From NCBI GenBank assembly GCA_051005015.1, contig JBPCJT010000117.1, positions 1-13,830 on the forward strand: a DNA stretch of 13,830 nt, given 5' to 3'. Under the pieces are notes generated by a model that was not told where the DNA came from, made no database searches, and saw nothing but the letters and a program-made list of their open reading frames with translations. Of this stretch, positions 6,294-12,516 are shown piece after piece. The DNA comes from JACMME01 sp051005015 (lineage in GTDB: Bacteria > Gemmatimonadota > Gemmatimonadetes > Gemmatimonadales > Gemmatimonadaceae). Numbering within the stretch: position 1 is the first letter of the stretch; every line of letters starts with the position of its first letter. The position numbers were made by a program, and so were the translations under genes.

Positions 6294-6957
6294 ATGACTT
6301 TCGTCGGACTCGATCTTCATAAGCGCTACATCACGGCGTTCGGGTGGCCGACGCTCGTCAGGTGAAGCTCATCTGGCAGGCACGGTCGAAGACCGATCCG
6401 ATCGACGCGCGGAAGCTGGCGGAGTAGCTCCGGGTAAATCTCTTTCCAGCGATCTGGATTCCCGATGGGGACACGCGTCGGAGGCGCCAGCTCCTGCACG
6501 GTCGCGCCTTCCTCGTGCGGCAGCGCACGCAGATCAAGAATCGCATTCACGGCCGATTGACGGCGGAGAACCTCTTGTTCCCGCGATCGGATCTGTACGG
6601 CCGTGCGGGCCGCGCCTGGTTGGCGAATACGCCGCTGTCGCCGACTTAGCGGAGCCAGGTCGATCGGCTGCTGCGCCTGCACGACGCGCTCACGACCGAG
6701 ATCGGCCAGATGGACGAGGAGGTCAAACGGCTCCGGCGATTCCCCGATGATCGAACGGCTGCACACGATTCCAGGTGTGGGCCTCTTCGGAGCGCTCTTC
6801 CTGGTAGCCGAGATCCGAACCATCGAGCGCTTCGGCTCGAGTCACCAGCTCATCGCGTACGCGGGACTTGTCCCGTCGACCCGGAGCTCAGGCGGCAAGA
6901 CCACGCATGGTGGCGTCGGCCACGCCAGCAATCGCTGGCTCAAGTGGAGCGCTGAAG
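6294..6957 (+). pseudogene. IS110-family transposase, decayed
   Basis: The ORF starts well (GGGAGG at 6283-6288, ATG 6294) with MTFVGLDLHKRYITA, the N-terminal DEDD motif region with its first Asp. It then breaks at about 6338. The sequence jumps in another frame to RQVKLIWQARSKTDPIDARK, so I estimate about 80 residues, including the Glu of the DEDD set, are deleted. In-frame stops follow at 6426 (LAE*LRV) and 6648 (SPT*RSQ). A frameshift at about 6740 leads into MIERLHTIPGVGLFGALFLV and the Tnp20 part AYAGLVPSTRSSGGKTTHGG, which holds the candidate catalytic Ser. Similarity ends at RWLKW (~6957), short of the normal C-terminus. It cannot make active transposase. IS110 elements have no clear terminal repeats, so the ends are undefined. 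It sits just after a broken attC. Confidence 0.9.
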
Positions 6958-7071
6958 CAGACGGGGGTACTTGCACCACTTTTGTAGAAATATCTAAGAG
7001 GCTTAACTGGCATTACGACAGACAGCCGAAGCGTAGTTGAAGTTTGTGGCGCATCGAATACGACGAAACGC

Positions 7072-7092
7072 AGTTACAGCGTGGTGAGTCCG
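7072..7092 (+). repeat. 21-nt direct repeat, copy 2 (partner at 4787-4807)
   Basis: AGTTACAGCGTGG, three variable bases, then GTCCG, 18 of 21 identical to 4787-4807. It lies after the IS110 remnant and 110 nt before the TonB-plug lipoprotein gene. The surrounding 6958-7201 contains no supported gene; the sequence just after the IS (6965-7045) is more AT-rich than its surroundings. Confidence 0.6.
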
Positions 7093-7201
7093 CCTGGTCC
7101 GGCACGCGTAATCCACTACATTGAAGGGGCGAACCCGAGTGTCATCGATGACGTCTGGACAACGGTGAAGAAGCGACGTAACTGGGCAACTTGGAGGATC
7201 C

Positions 7202-7654
7202 ATGTCGTACTACCACCTTTCCCCTCGCGCACTCGTGGCGATCATGATCGTCCCGCTCTCCACCATGCCTGCCTGCGCGTCGCGGGGCGCGAAGGACACG
7301 AGCCCCGCACCTGGTCGGGCCGCGAGCGACACGTCCTCGATCCGCGATGGCGGGAGGACGATCGAGAACCTCTTCGCCGGGCGCTTCTCCGGAGTCAGCG
7401 TCACGCGGGTGGAGGGCGGCGGGCTTCAGATCCGCATCCGCGGCGGCAGCAACACGTTCTATGGCAGCAACGACCCGCTCTACGTGGTGGACGACACGCC
7501 TCTCCCGCCGGAATCGGGCGGCATCGTTTTCCTGAACCCGAATGACATTCAGACAATCGAGGTCCTGAAGAATCCCGCCGACATTGGCCTGTACGGCATT
7601 CGGGCGGCGAACGGGGTCATCAGGATCACGACGAACAGGCCGGGAAGGGATTAG
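7202..7654 (+). CDS. Stand-alone TonB-receptor plug domain lipoprotein
   Basis: A 150-residue exported protein. The start ATG 7202 follows GGAGGATCC with good spacing. The N-terminus (SPRALVAIMIVPLSTMPACA) looks like a lipoprotein signal with the Cys after TMPA, although the lipobox is not textbook. The mature part is a TonB-dependent-receptor plug domain on its own: RTIENLFAGRFSGVSVTRVE, LQIRIRGGSNTFYGSNDPLY, VVDDTPLPP, then NPNDIQTIEVLKNPADIGLY and GIRAANGVIRITTNR. There is no beta-barrel after it; full receptors are about 700-1000 residues. From general familiarity, such small plug-only lipoproteins are frequent in Gemmatimonadota. The function is not established. An envelope-anchored partner of transport proteins is a guess. 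No attC-like site was found after it. Confidence 0.85.
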   Translation: MSYYHLSPRALVAIMIVPLSTMPACASRGAKDTSPAPGRAASDTSSIRDGGRTIENLFAGRFSGVSVTRVEGGGLQIRIRGGSNTFYGSNDPLYVVDDTPLPPESGGIVFLNPNDIQTIEVLKNPADIGLYGIRAANGVIRITTNRPGRD

Positions 7655-7817
7655 CTCGCCACGGTCAACGACACCGCCGCGCCGCGCGGCTGGATGTCGT
7701 GAGGCGGGATCAGGACGCTCCATCAGACGGCGCGTCGCTTGCGTGTGAACTGCCCGAAAATTGCCCCGCACCGCGCCACGCAGCGTCCATCACGCAGCCC
7801 TGCCAGGAGGGAACCGA

Positions 7818-8900
7818 ATGCCTCGAGGTTTCGGGAAGTCTGAATGGCTGTGCCTCGTCACTTTCGTCGCCTTCGCACGGACGCCGGTTGCGCAAACGAG
7901 CAGCCCGGGCAGGCGGTCGCAGCCGGTTGCACCCGCGACGCAAGACGGTCCGCTTGTTCTTGCCAGGCAGGGCAGCTTCTTCATTAATGAGCAGACCGTA
8001 GAGACATCCTTTCCCACTGGCACAGGGACGCCGTCATCCGGTCACATCTCGGTGATGGGAATGTACGTCCAGTATCAGATCCCACGGGATCGGGACCGCC
8101 GTGCTAATCCGGTCGTCATGGTCCATGGTTCCGCCCACACTGGCAAGACATTCGAGGAGACGCCTGACGGCCGAATGGGCTGGGCAGAGTACTTCGTCCG
8201 ACGCGGTATATCAGTGTATGTTGTTGACCACTCCGGCCGTGCGCGCTCAGGCTTCGACCCCTCCTCCACGAATCGCGCGAAGCTCGAAAGCAATGCTGCT
8301 CTCGTACCAAGCTTCCGAAAGTTCACCAATGAACGGGCATGGACGGTATTCCGATTCGGACCGAGTCCCTTCGTCCCTCACGAGAACACTCAATTTCCTA
8401 TTGCGGCGCGGGACCAGTATTTTGCGCAGATAGTCCCCAATACAGAAACCAGTTACCCCGATAGCGGACAGACGACCATAGCCGCCCTCGTGAAGCTACT
8501 GGATCGAATCGGTCCAGCGGTGATCGTGGTGCATTCGCAGTCCGGCGCGTATGGGATCGGCGCCGCCATCGCACGACCCGGTCTCGTGAAAGCGGTTGTG
8601 GCAATCGAGCCGTCACGCTGCGCGGTTTCAGATGCGAGCCTGGAAGCGGTGTTCCGCAGTGTACCGTTTCTTACCATATTCGGCGATTTCCAGGGGGCCG
8701 ACCCATATTGGCAGCCCCGAATGGCCGAGTGCGTCAACATCGTCGGCCGTCTCAAAGCGGTCCGCGGCACGGCGGAGAATATCTATCTTCCGGATCGCGG
8801 CATCCACGGCAACAGCCACATGCTGATGATGGACCTCAACAACCGGCAGCTCGCCGATATCATTCTGGCGTGGCTTGCCCGCTACGCTGATGTCCGGTGA
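7818..8900 (+). CDS. Exported alpha/beta hydrolase, esterase-713-like
   Basis: A 360-residue secreted hydrolase. The start ATG 7818 is set by AGGAGG at 7805-7810; an upstream in-frame ATG (7761) would add 19 residues in front of the signal peptide. Signal peptide: hydrophobic LCLVTFVAFA, then cleavage likely after PVAQ. The protein follows the crystallised Alcaligenes esterase 713 (from memory): HGSAHTGKTFEETPDGRMGW (103-122), VVDHSGRARSG, nucleophile motif HSQSG with Ser240, IEPSRCA with Glu264, and HGNSHMLMMDLNN with His334. The Ser-to-Glu distance of 24 residues equals that of the known Ser-His-Glu triad, so the acid is probably Glu rather than Asp. It would cleave an ester in the periplasm or outside the cell; the natural substrate is unknown. 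It is followed by an attC-like hairpin. Confidence 0.88.
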   Translation: MPRGFGKSEWLCLVTFVAFARTPVAQTSSPGRRSQPVAPATQDGPLVLARQGSFFINEQTVETSFPTGTGTPSSGHISVMGMYVQYQIPRDRDRRANPVVMVHGSAHTGKTFEETPDGRMGWAEYFVRRGISVYVVDHSGRARSGFDPSSTNRAKLESNAALVPSFRKFTNERAWTVFRFGPSPFVPHENTQFPIAARDQYFAQIVPNTETSYPDSGQTTIAALVKLLDRIGPAVIVVHSQSGAYGIGAAIARPGLVKAVVAIEPSRCAVSDASLEAVFRSVPFLTIFGDFQGADPYWQPRMAECVNIVGRLKAVRGTAENIYLPDRGIHGNSHMLMMDLNNRQLADIILAWLARYADVR

Positions 8901-8915
8901 TGCTCGGCGCACTGC

Positions 8916-9004
8916 GGCCTAGCGCCGACAACAGGAGCTTCGGAGTAAATTAAGTAATGAATTTTTCATCAGCGCGCCGCTGTGCGGGCGCATTCCGTTA
9001 GGCC
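8916..9004 (+). repeat. attC-like hairpin between esterase and methyltransferase genes
   Basis: GGCCTAGC (8916-8923) pairs over all 8 bases with GTTAGGCC (8997-9004), with one G-T wobble. The right box contains GTTAGGC, a perfect GTTRRRY R' box. The left box differs from RYYYAAC at one base. Internally, GCCGACA (8924-8930) can pair with TGT...GGC (8981-8989) if two Gs are bulged, but box spacing is not canonical. The 3' segment GCCGCTGTGCGGGCG...CGTTAGGC resembles the attC 3' consensus. A start codon follows 17 nt after the R' box, as is usual in cassettes. Confidence 0.5.
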
Positions 9005-9020
9005 AAGAGGGTACATCACC

Positions 9021-9830
9021 TTGGACAAGCGGTTCGTCTCCGAGAGGTTCCCCCGCTCGTCGGCGTATCATCCGGAGTGGATCATCGCCAGCGTCAGCGG
9101 CGGGGCCAACTCCCTGTGGCTGATCGAGTGGCTGGCCGAGGCGCTGGAACTGCGGCCCGGGATGCGGGTGCTGGACCTGGGGTGCGGACGGGCATCGTCG
9201 TCGGTCTTCCTGTGCCGCGAGTTCGGCGTGCAGGTCTGGGCCACCGATCTGGGGTGCAGCGCATCGGAGAGGCTCCAGCGCATCCGCGACGCCGGCGTCG
9301 AGGACAGCGTCTTCCCGATCCACGCGGATGCCAGGGCACTGCCGTTCGCCGCGGAGTTCTTCGACGCCATTGTGTCTATCGATTCGTTCCCCTACTATGG
9401 GACGGACGACCTGTACCTGAACTACCTCGCTCGGTTCGTTAAGCCGGGCGGGCCGGTGGGAGTTGCGGGTGCGGGGCTGGTGCGCGAAATCGAAGGTCCC
9501 CTTCCGGCGCATCTTCGCGAGTGGTGGACCCATGATCTCTGGTGCCTGCATTCGGCGGCCTGGTGGCGGCGTCACTGGGAGCGGACCGGCATCATGGAAC
9601 TCGACGTAGCCGACACCTTGCCAGAAGGTTGGCGCCTGTGGCTGGACTGGCTCAGGGCAATCGCGCCAGACAACCAGGTGGAGATCCAGGCCCTGGAAGC
9701 GGACCGCGGCAGCTATCTTGGCTACGTTCGCCTGGTCGGCCGTCGGCGGGCGGACGCCGAGCTGGAGGAGCCGATCGTGTCCGTTCCCGAGCAATACGCG
9801 AAAAGGCCGTTGCTCCGTGGCTCAGAGTAG
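9021..9830 (+). CDS. SAM-dependent methyltransferase (class I)
   Basis: A 269-residue class I methyltransferase. Motif I is MRVLDLGCGRASSS (about 48-61), the acidic residue after strand 2 is in VWATDL, the post-motif is HADARALPFAAEFFDAIVSI, and the motif III region is LARFVKPGGPVGVAGAG. The C-terminal part (LREWWTHDLWCLHSAAWWRR, LPEGWRLWLDWLRAIAPDN, EEPIVSVPEQY) belongs to a family I recall as an uncharacterised methyltransferase. Its Trp-rich segment may form the substrate cap. The likely start is TTG 9021 (LDKRFVSERF...), with AAGAGG at 9005-9010. The longer GTG 8982 lies inside the attC-like hairpin and would add 13 residues read from that site. Substrate is unknown. The closeness of the start to the hairpin suggests a cassette gene without its own promoter. 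Confidence 0.85.
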   Translation: MDKRFVSERFPRSSAYHPEWIIASVSGGANSLWLIEWLAEALELRPGMRVLDLGCGRASSSVFLCREFGVQVWATDLGCSASERLQRIRDAGVEDSVFPIHADARALPFAAEFFDAIVSIDSFPYYGTDDLYLNYLARFVKPGGPVGVAGAGLVREIEGPLPAHLREWWTHDLWCLHSAAWWRRHWERTGIMELDVADTLPEGWRLWLDWLRAIAPDNQVEIQALEADRGSYLGYVRLVGRRRADAELEEPIVSVPEQYAKRPLLRGSE

Positions 9831-10024
9831 TTCGCCTGTCGCGCAGCCGCTTCCCCGTCACGCGACAGTCGCCTTCGGCGCACGATGCGCGTAAGTTGTG
9901 AGGTCCGCATGAAGGCCAGCCATGTTAAGCGCAACACGTGAAGGTGCCATGTACCAGCTTGTGCCCCGAGCGCCTGGCAGGTGCCAGGCAGACTATTCCC
10001 CTCTTCTCCGCACTGAGGTCTTCA
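9831..10024. other. Intergenic stretch with an 8-bp perfect inverted repeat
   Basis: About 190 bp without a supported gene. It contains GCCTGGCA, GG, TGCCAGGC (9972-9989), a perfect 8-bp inverted repeat that could form a short hairpin. There is no T-run after it, so it is not a clear Rho-independent terminator. GTTAAGC at 9924-9930 fits the attC right-box consensus, but no matching left box was found upstream. Confidence 0.4.
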
Positions 10025-10588
10025 GTGAGTCTGTCATCCGGCACCGCCCTGCTCCTCATTGACGTGCAGCAGGGCCTCGACGACCCGCGCTGGGGGGCGA
10101 GGAACAATCCCGACGCGGAACAGCGGATCGCTGATCTGCTCGCGGCTTGGCGCGACGCCGGCCGGCCTGTCATCCACGTCCAGCATCTGTCGCTTGAACC
10201 GCAGTCCCCGCTTAGGGAAGACGCGCCAGGCCACGCCTTCAAGGTCGAGGCTCTGCCTATGCCCGGCGAACCGGTCTTCCGCAAGCATGTCAACAGTGCC
10301 TTCATCGGGACCGGCCTTGAGGCGCACCTGCGCTCCAACGGAATAGACGCACTCGTAGTAGTCGGGATTACCACCGACCACTGCGTGTCTTCTACCACGC
10401 GGATGGCGGGAAACCTCGGGTTCAACGTCACAGTGGTCGACGATGCAACCGCGACCTTTGAGCGCCGCGGCCCAGATGGAACCCACTACAGCGCGGAGAT
10501 CATGCACCACGTGGCGTTGGCGAGTCTTCATGGAGAGTTCGCGACGGTCCGAAGTGCCCAGGACCTTCTTGCCTCTGCGGGTGCCTGA
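10025..10588 (+). CDS. Isochorismatase-family cysteine hydrolase
   Basis: A 187-residue cytoplasmic hydrolase with the family's Asp-Lys-Cys triad: D13 in ALLLIDVQQG, K87 in FRKHVNSAF and C120 in GITTDHCVSSTTR, which also carries the usual cis-peptide region before the Cys. The C-terminal region VTVVDDATATF, then HHVALASLHGEFATV, is typical. Family members hydrolyse isochorismate, nicotinamide, carbamoyl-sarcosine or similar small amides; which one applies here cannot be told. GTG 10025 was chosen because GAGG (10015-10018) precedes it at good spacing and homologues start about ten residues before LLLIDVQ. An earlier in-frame GTG at 9938 would add 29 residues unlike the family. The gene is free-standing, 195 bp after the methyltransferase. 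Confidence 0.9.
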   Translation: MSLSSGTALLLIDVQQGLDDPRWGARNNPDAEQRIADLLAAWRDAGRPVIHVQHLSLEPQSPLREDAPGHAFKVEALPMPGEPVFRKHVNSAFIGTGLEAHLRSNGIDALVVVGITTDHCVSSTTRMAGNLGFNVTVVDDATATFERRGPDGTHYSAEIMHHVALASLHGEFATVRSAQDLLASAGA

Positions 10589-10652
10589 CGTGGCGTTGCT
10601 GCTGGTGGAAGGACCATATCAGGTTGGGTTTTCGCATTTCGTCTGAGCGTTA

Positions 10653-11525
10653 ATGGTCAAATTGCACTTTATAGCGCAGCTCACCACAGCCGCTACGCTG
10701 CTCGCGCTGGCCTCACCAGCGTGCCAGGATTCAGAAGGAACCACGCGGAGCCCGCTGGGCACGCCGCCAATAGTGTCTCCGGCTCACGCCCCGGCCGGAA
10801 CAGAAACGCTTTCCGTGCAATGGGTGAATGTGGCTGCTCCGGGTATGGGCGTCATGCTGGCAGCCGTCGCACGACCCTCCGGTGCAGGGCCATTCCCTAC
10901 CGTCGTTCTACTGCATGGAAGCCACGGTTTCGCACAGCAGTATGTGCAGTTGGCTCGGGATTTGGCGCGCGGTGGCCTTCTCGCTGTGGCCGTCTGCTGG
11001 TTTTCGGCCGGAGGCGGGGCTGGCTCGCGGTTCATAACTCCGATAAACTGTCCCGAGGCGCCTCCCATACCCAAAGCATTGAGCCCCGAGGCCATGCGGA
11101 CGGTGGATGCGCTCGTGGAGGCGGCGCGCGCTTTGCCGGGGGCGCGCTCTGATCGTGTCGGGCTCTTTGGGCACTCGCGCGGCGGAGGAGCGACGTTGAA
11201 CTACATCCTGAATGGGGGTAACGTCCAGGCCGCTGTGTTGAACTCTGCCGGCTATCCCAGTCAGCTAGCGGAGCTTGCTGCTCGTGTCAAAGCACCAATC
11301 CTCATCTTGCACGGGACGGCAGATAGTCCCGCCGATGGAGGCTCCGTGTTCACGGACGTACAGATGGCGCGCAACTTTGAGGAGGCATTGCGACGGGTCG
11401 GGAAGCCAGTGGAAGCCATGTACTACAAAGGGGGCCGGCACAACGGTATTTTTACCAGCTCGACCCAGTACGATGACGAGGTGCAGCAGATGATAACGTT
11501 CCTCCGGCGCCATCTTCGCAACTAA
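10653..11525 (+). CDS. Dienelactone-hydrolase-like exported alpha/beta hydrolase (lipoprotein)
   Basis: A 290-residue alpha/beta hydrolase with a lipoprotein-like N-terminus: a hydrophobic stretch (IAQLTTAATLLALASPAC) with Cys24 after SPA. The core shows VVLLHGSHGF (oxyanion region, 85-93), the nucleophile elbow GHSRGG with Ser175, the acid in HGTADSP at Asp224, and GGRHNG with His263. Spacing fits the dienelactone hydrolase/prolyl-oligopeptidase-like family. It probably hydrolyses an ester or small peptide at the cell envelope; the substrate is unknown. The ATG 10653 overlaps the sequence GTTAATG (10649-10655) and has no Shine-Dalgarno sequence. The short hydrophobic start of the ORF nevertheless makes this start convincing. 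It is the second exported alpha/beta hydrolase in this region after the esterase-713-like gene, but the two are from different families. Confidence 0.88.
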   Translation: MVKLHFIAQLTTAATLLALASPACQDSEGTTRSPLGTPPIVSPAHAPAGTETLSVQWVNVAAPGMGVMLAAVARPSGAGPFPTVVLLHGSHGFAQQYVQLARDLARGGLLAVAVCWFSAGGGAGSRFITPINCPEAPPIPKALSPEAMRTVDALVEAARALPGARSDRVGLFGHSRGGGATLNYILNGGNVQAAVLNSAGYPSQLAELAARVKAPILILHGTADSPADGGSVFTDVQMARNFEEALRRVGKPVEAMYYKGGRHNGIFTSSTQYDDEVQQMITFLRRHLRN

Positions 11526-11526
11526 C

Positions 11527-11715
11527 TTTCACGACTGGGTCACCCGCTGGGAACACCTACAGTTGTACCCGGATGTCGCGGACCCACTGGAACTGCCGGC
11601 AGAAGCAATGCTGACCGACCTATGCAGGATCAATCGTCGAAACCGCCTCAGGCGCCTCCGCTCTCCATCTTCCCAGGCTCCAACCCCAAAGACATTAGCA
11701 AAAAGTATCGTGTAG
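11527..11715 (+). pseudogene. Possible C-terminal remnant of an unknown protein
   Basis: The stretch after the hydrolase stop is open for 62 codons to TAG 11713. It reads FHDWVTRWEHLQLYPDVADP, then LELPAEAMLTDLCRINRRNR and LRRLRSPSSQAP. The composition (amphipathic, then a run of basic residues) looks like a real protein tail, comparable to the C-termini of some transposases, rather than random sequence. There is no start codon with a ribosome binding site, and the frame continues upstream inside the hydrolase gene. I do not recognise the family. It may equally be a chance open frame; it fills most of the 245-bp gap before the DinB gene. Confidence 0.3.
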
Positions 11716-11754
11716 ACACTAAATCCAGACCCTTGACACCACCCCAGTCATATC

Positions 11755-11779
11755 AACGCGACCATATGAGTTGAAAGTC
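11755..11779 (+). repeat. 26-nt direct repeat, copy 2 (25 nt here; partner at 6195-6220)
   Basis: AACGCGACCATATGAG then TTGAAAGTC, identical to 6195-6220 except for one missing A. The missing base puts the ATG at 11766 out of frame with the dinB-like gene and leaves TTG 11771 as its first usable start. With the A restored, the gene would begin ATG-AGA-TTG-AAA. Confidence 0.85.
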
Positions 11780-12307
11780 ACCCCGAGCTTCCAGTTGGCC
11801 GACGGGATCGCAGTGCTCGAGCGCACGCCTGCGGCGTTTCGCGCGCTCCTCACTGGGCTGCCCGATGTGTGGACGGCCACGAACGAAGGTCCCGAAACGT
11901 TCAGCCCCTACGATAACGTCGGGCATCTGATCCACGGGGAACAGACCGATTGGATTCCGCGCGCCAGAATCATCCTCGCCCAGAGCGCCAACCGTCGCTT
12001 TGAGCCGTACGATCGTTTCGCTCAGGCGAAAGAGAGCCAGGGGAAGAGCTTGGCCGACCTTCTGGACGAGTTTGCACGACTACGGGTCGAGAATCTTACC
12101 ACGCTCCGCGGCTGGAATCTGTCCGACCGGGATTTCGCGCTCGAAGGCGAGCATCCGGAACTTGGTACAGTCACCCTTCGCCAACTTCTCGCTACGTGGG
12201 TGGCGCACGACCTCGGGCATGTGGCGCAGACGGCACGTGTGATGGCCAAGCAGTACCGCGAGGCCGTCGGCCCGTGGCGCGCGTATCTACCCGTCCTCCA
12301 TCGCTGA
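11771..12307 (+). CDS. DinB/YfiT-like putative metal-dependent protein
   Basis: A 178-residue four-helix-bundle protein of the DinB superfamily. The metal-site histidines are visible: H52 in NVGHLIHGEQTDW, and H146 and H150 in WVAHDLGHVAQ. Other conserved segments are AVLERTPAAFRALLTGLPDV near the start and MAKQYREAVGPWRAYLPVL at the end. Family members are often thiol-dependent transferases or stress proteins, but most are uncharacterised, so no reaction is assigned. TTG 11771 is the only start that keeps the full N-terminus. The nearby ATG 11766 is out of frame by one base, and comparison with the repeat copy at 6195 suggests a one-base loss here. Expression may be reduced. No ribosome binding site is evident. 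Confidence 0.85.
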   Translation: MKVTPSFQLADGIAVLERTPAAFRALLTGLPDVWTATNEGPETFSPYDNVGHLIHGEQTDWIPRARIILAQSANRRFEPYDRFAQAKESQGKSLADLLDEFARLRVENLTTLRGWNLSDRDFALEGEHPELGTVTLRQLLATWVAHDLGHVAQTARVMAKQYREAVGPWRAYLPVLHR

Positions 12308-12516
12308 CCCGAGGTAGTGGGTCCTTCCACACCTGGCGGTTGTCCTGGAGGATCCCGACACCAATCGTCGAGACCCCACCCGAGGTCGCGCAGTCGGCGA
12401 AATGCCGATATTGCGTGAACCGATCGCGCCCCGCAATTTACGCCGGCGGCACAGCGATGGATGTGGGTCGCCGGTTGAGCAGATCGCAGCCATGAGCCGC
12501 ATGGAGGAAAGCAACG
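12308..12516. other. Intergenic region between DinB and beta-propeller genes
   Basis: About 210 bp with no supported gene. Only antisense or short overlapping frames are open here. GTTGAGC at 12474-12480 fits the attC right-box consensus, but I found no complementary left box within 150 nt. The only clear signal is the Shine-Dalgarno sequence of the next gene (12503-12510). Confidence 0.4.

Noticed and set aside
7001..7079. Possible attC from GCTTAAC (7001) to GTTACAG (7073)
   Set aside because: Outer TAAC/GTTA pairing exists, but I could find no L-box pairing and the right box breaks the consensus.
7081..7545. 154-codon plus-strand frame overlapping the TonB-plug gene
   Set aside because: The plug gene has the ribosome binding site, signal peptide and domain; the part before 7202 shows no known motif and no start signal.
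8919..9794. 291-codon minus-strand open frame opposite the methyltransferase
   Set aside because: Antisense shadow; composition is Pro/Arg-rich with no domain.
9924..9930. GTTAAGC as the right box of another attC
   Set aside because: It matches GTTRRRY, but no complementary left box or L boxes were found upstream.
10583..10655. Possible attC between the isochorismatase and DLH genes (GCCTGAC ... GTTAATG)
   Set aside because: Only 4 bp of outer pairing including a wobble, no L-box pairing, and both boxes off consensus.
11733..11738. TTGACA as a -35 element for the dinB-like gene
   Set aside because: No -10 hexamer at 16-18 nt spacing.
12474..12480. GTTGAGC as an attC right box before the propeller gene
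   Set aside because: No complementary left box in the preceding 150 nt; a 7-mer match alone is expected by chance.
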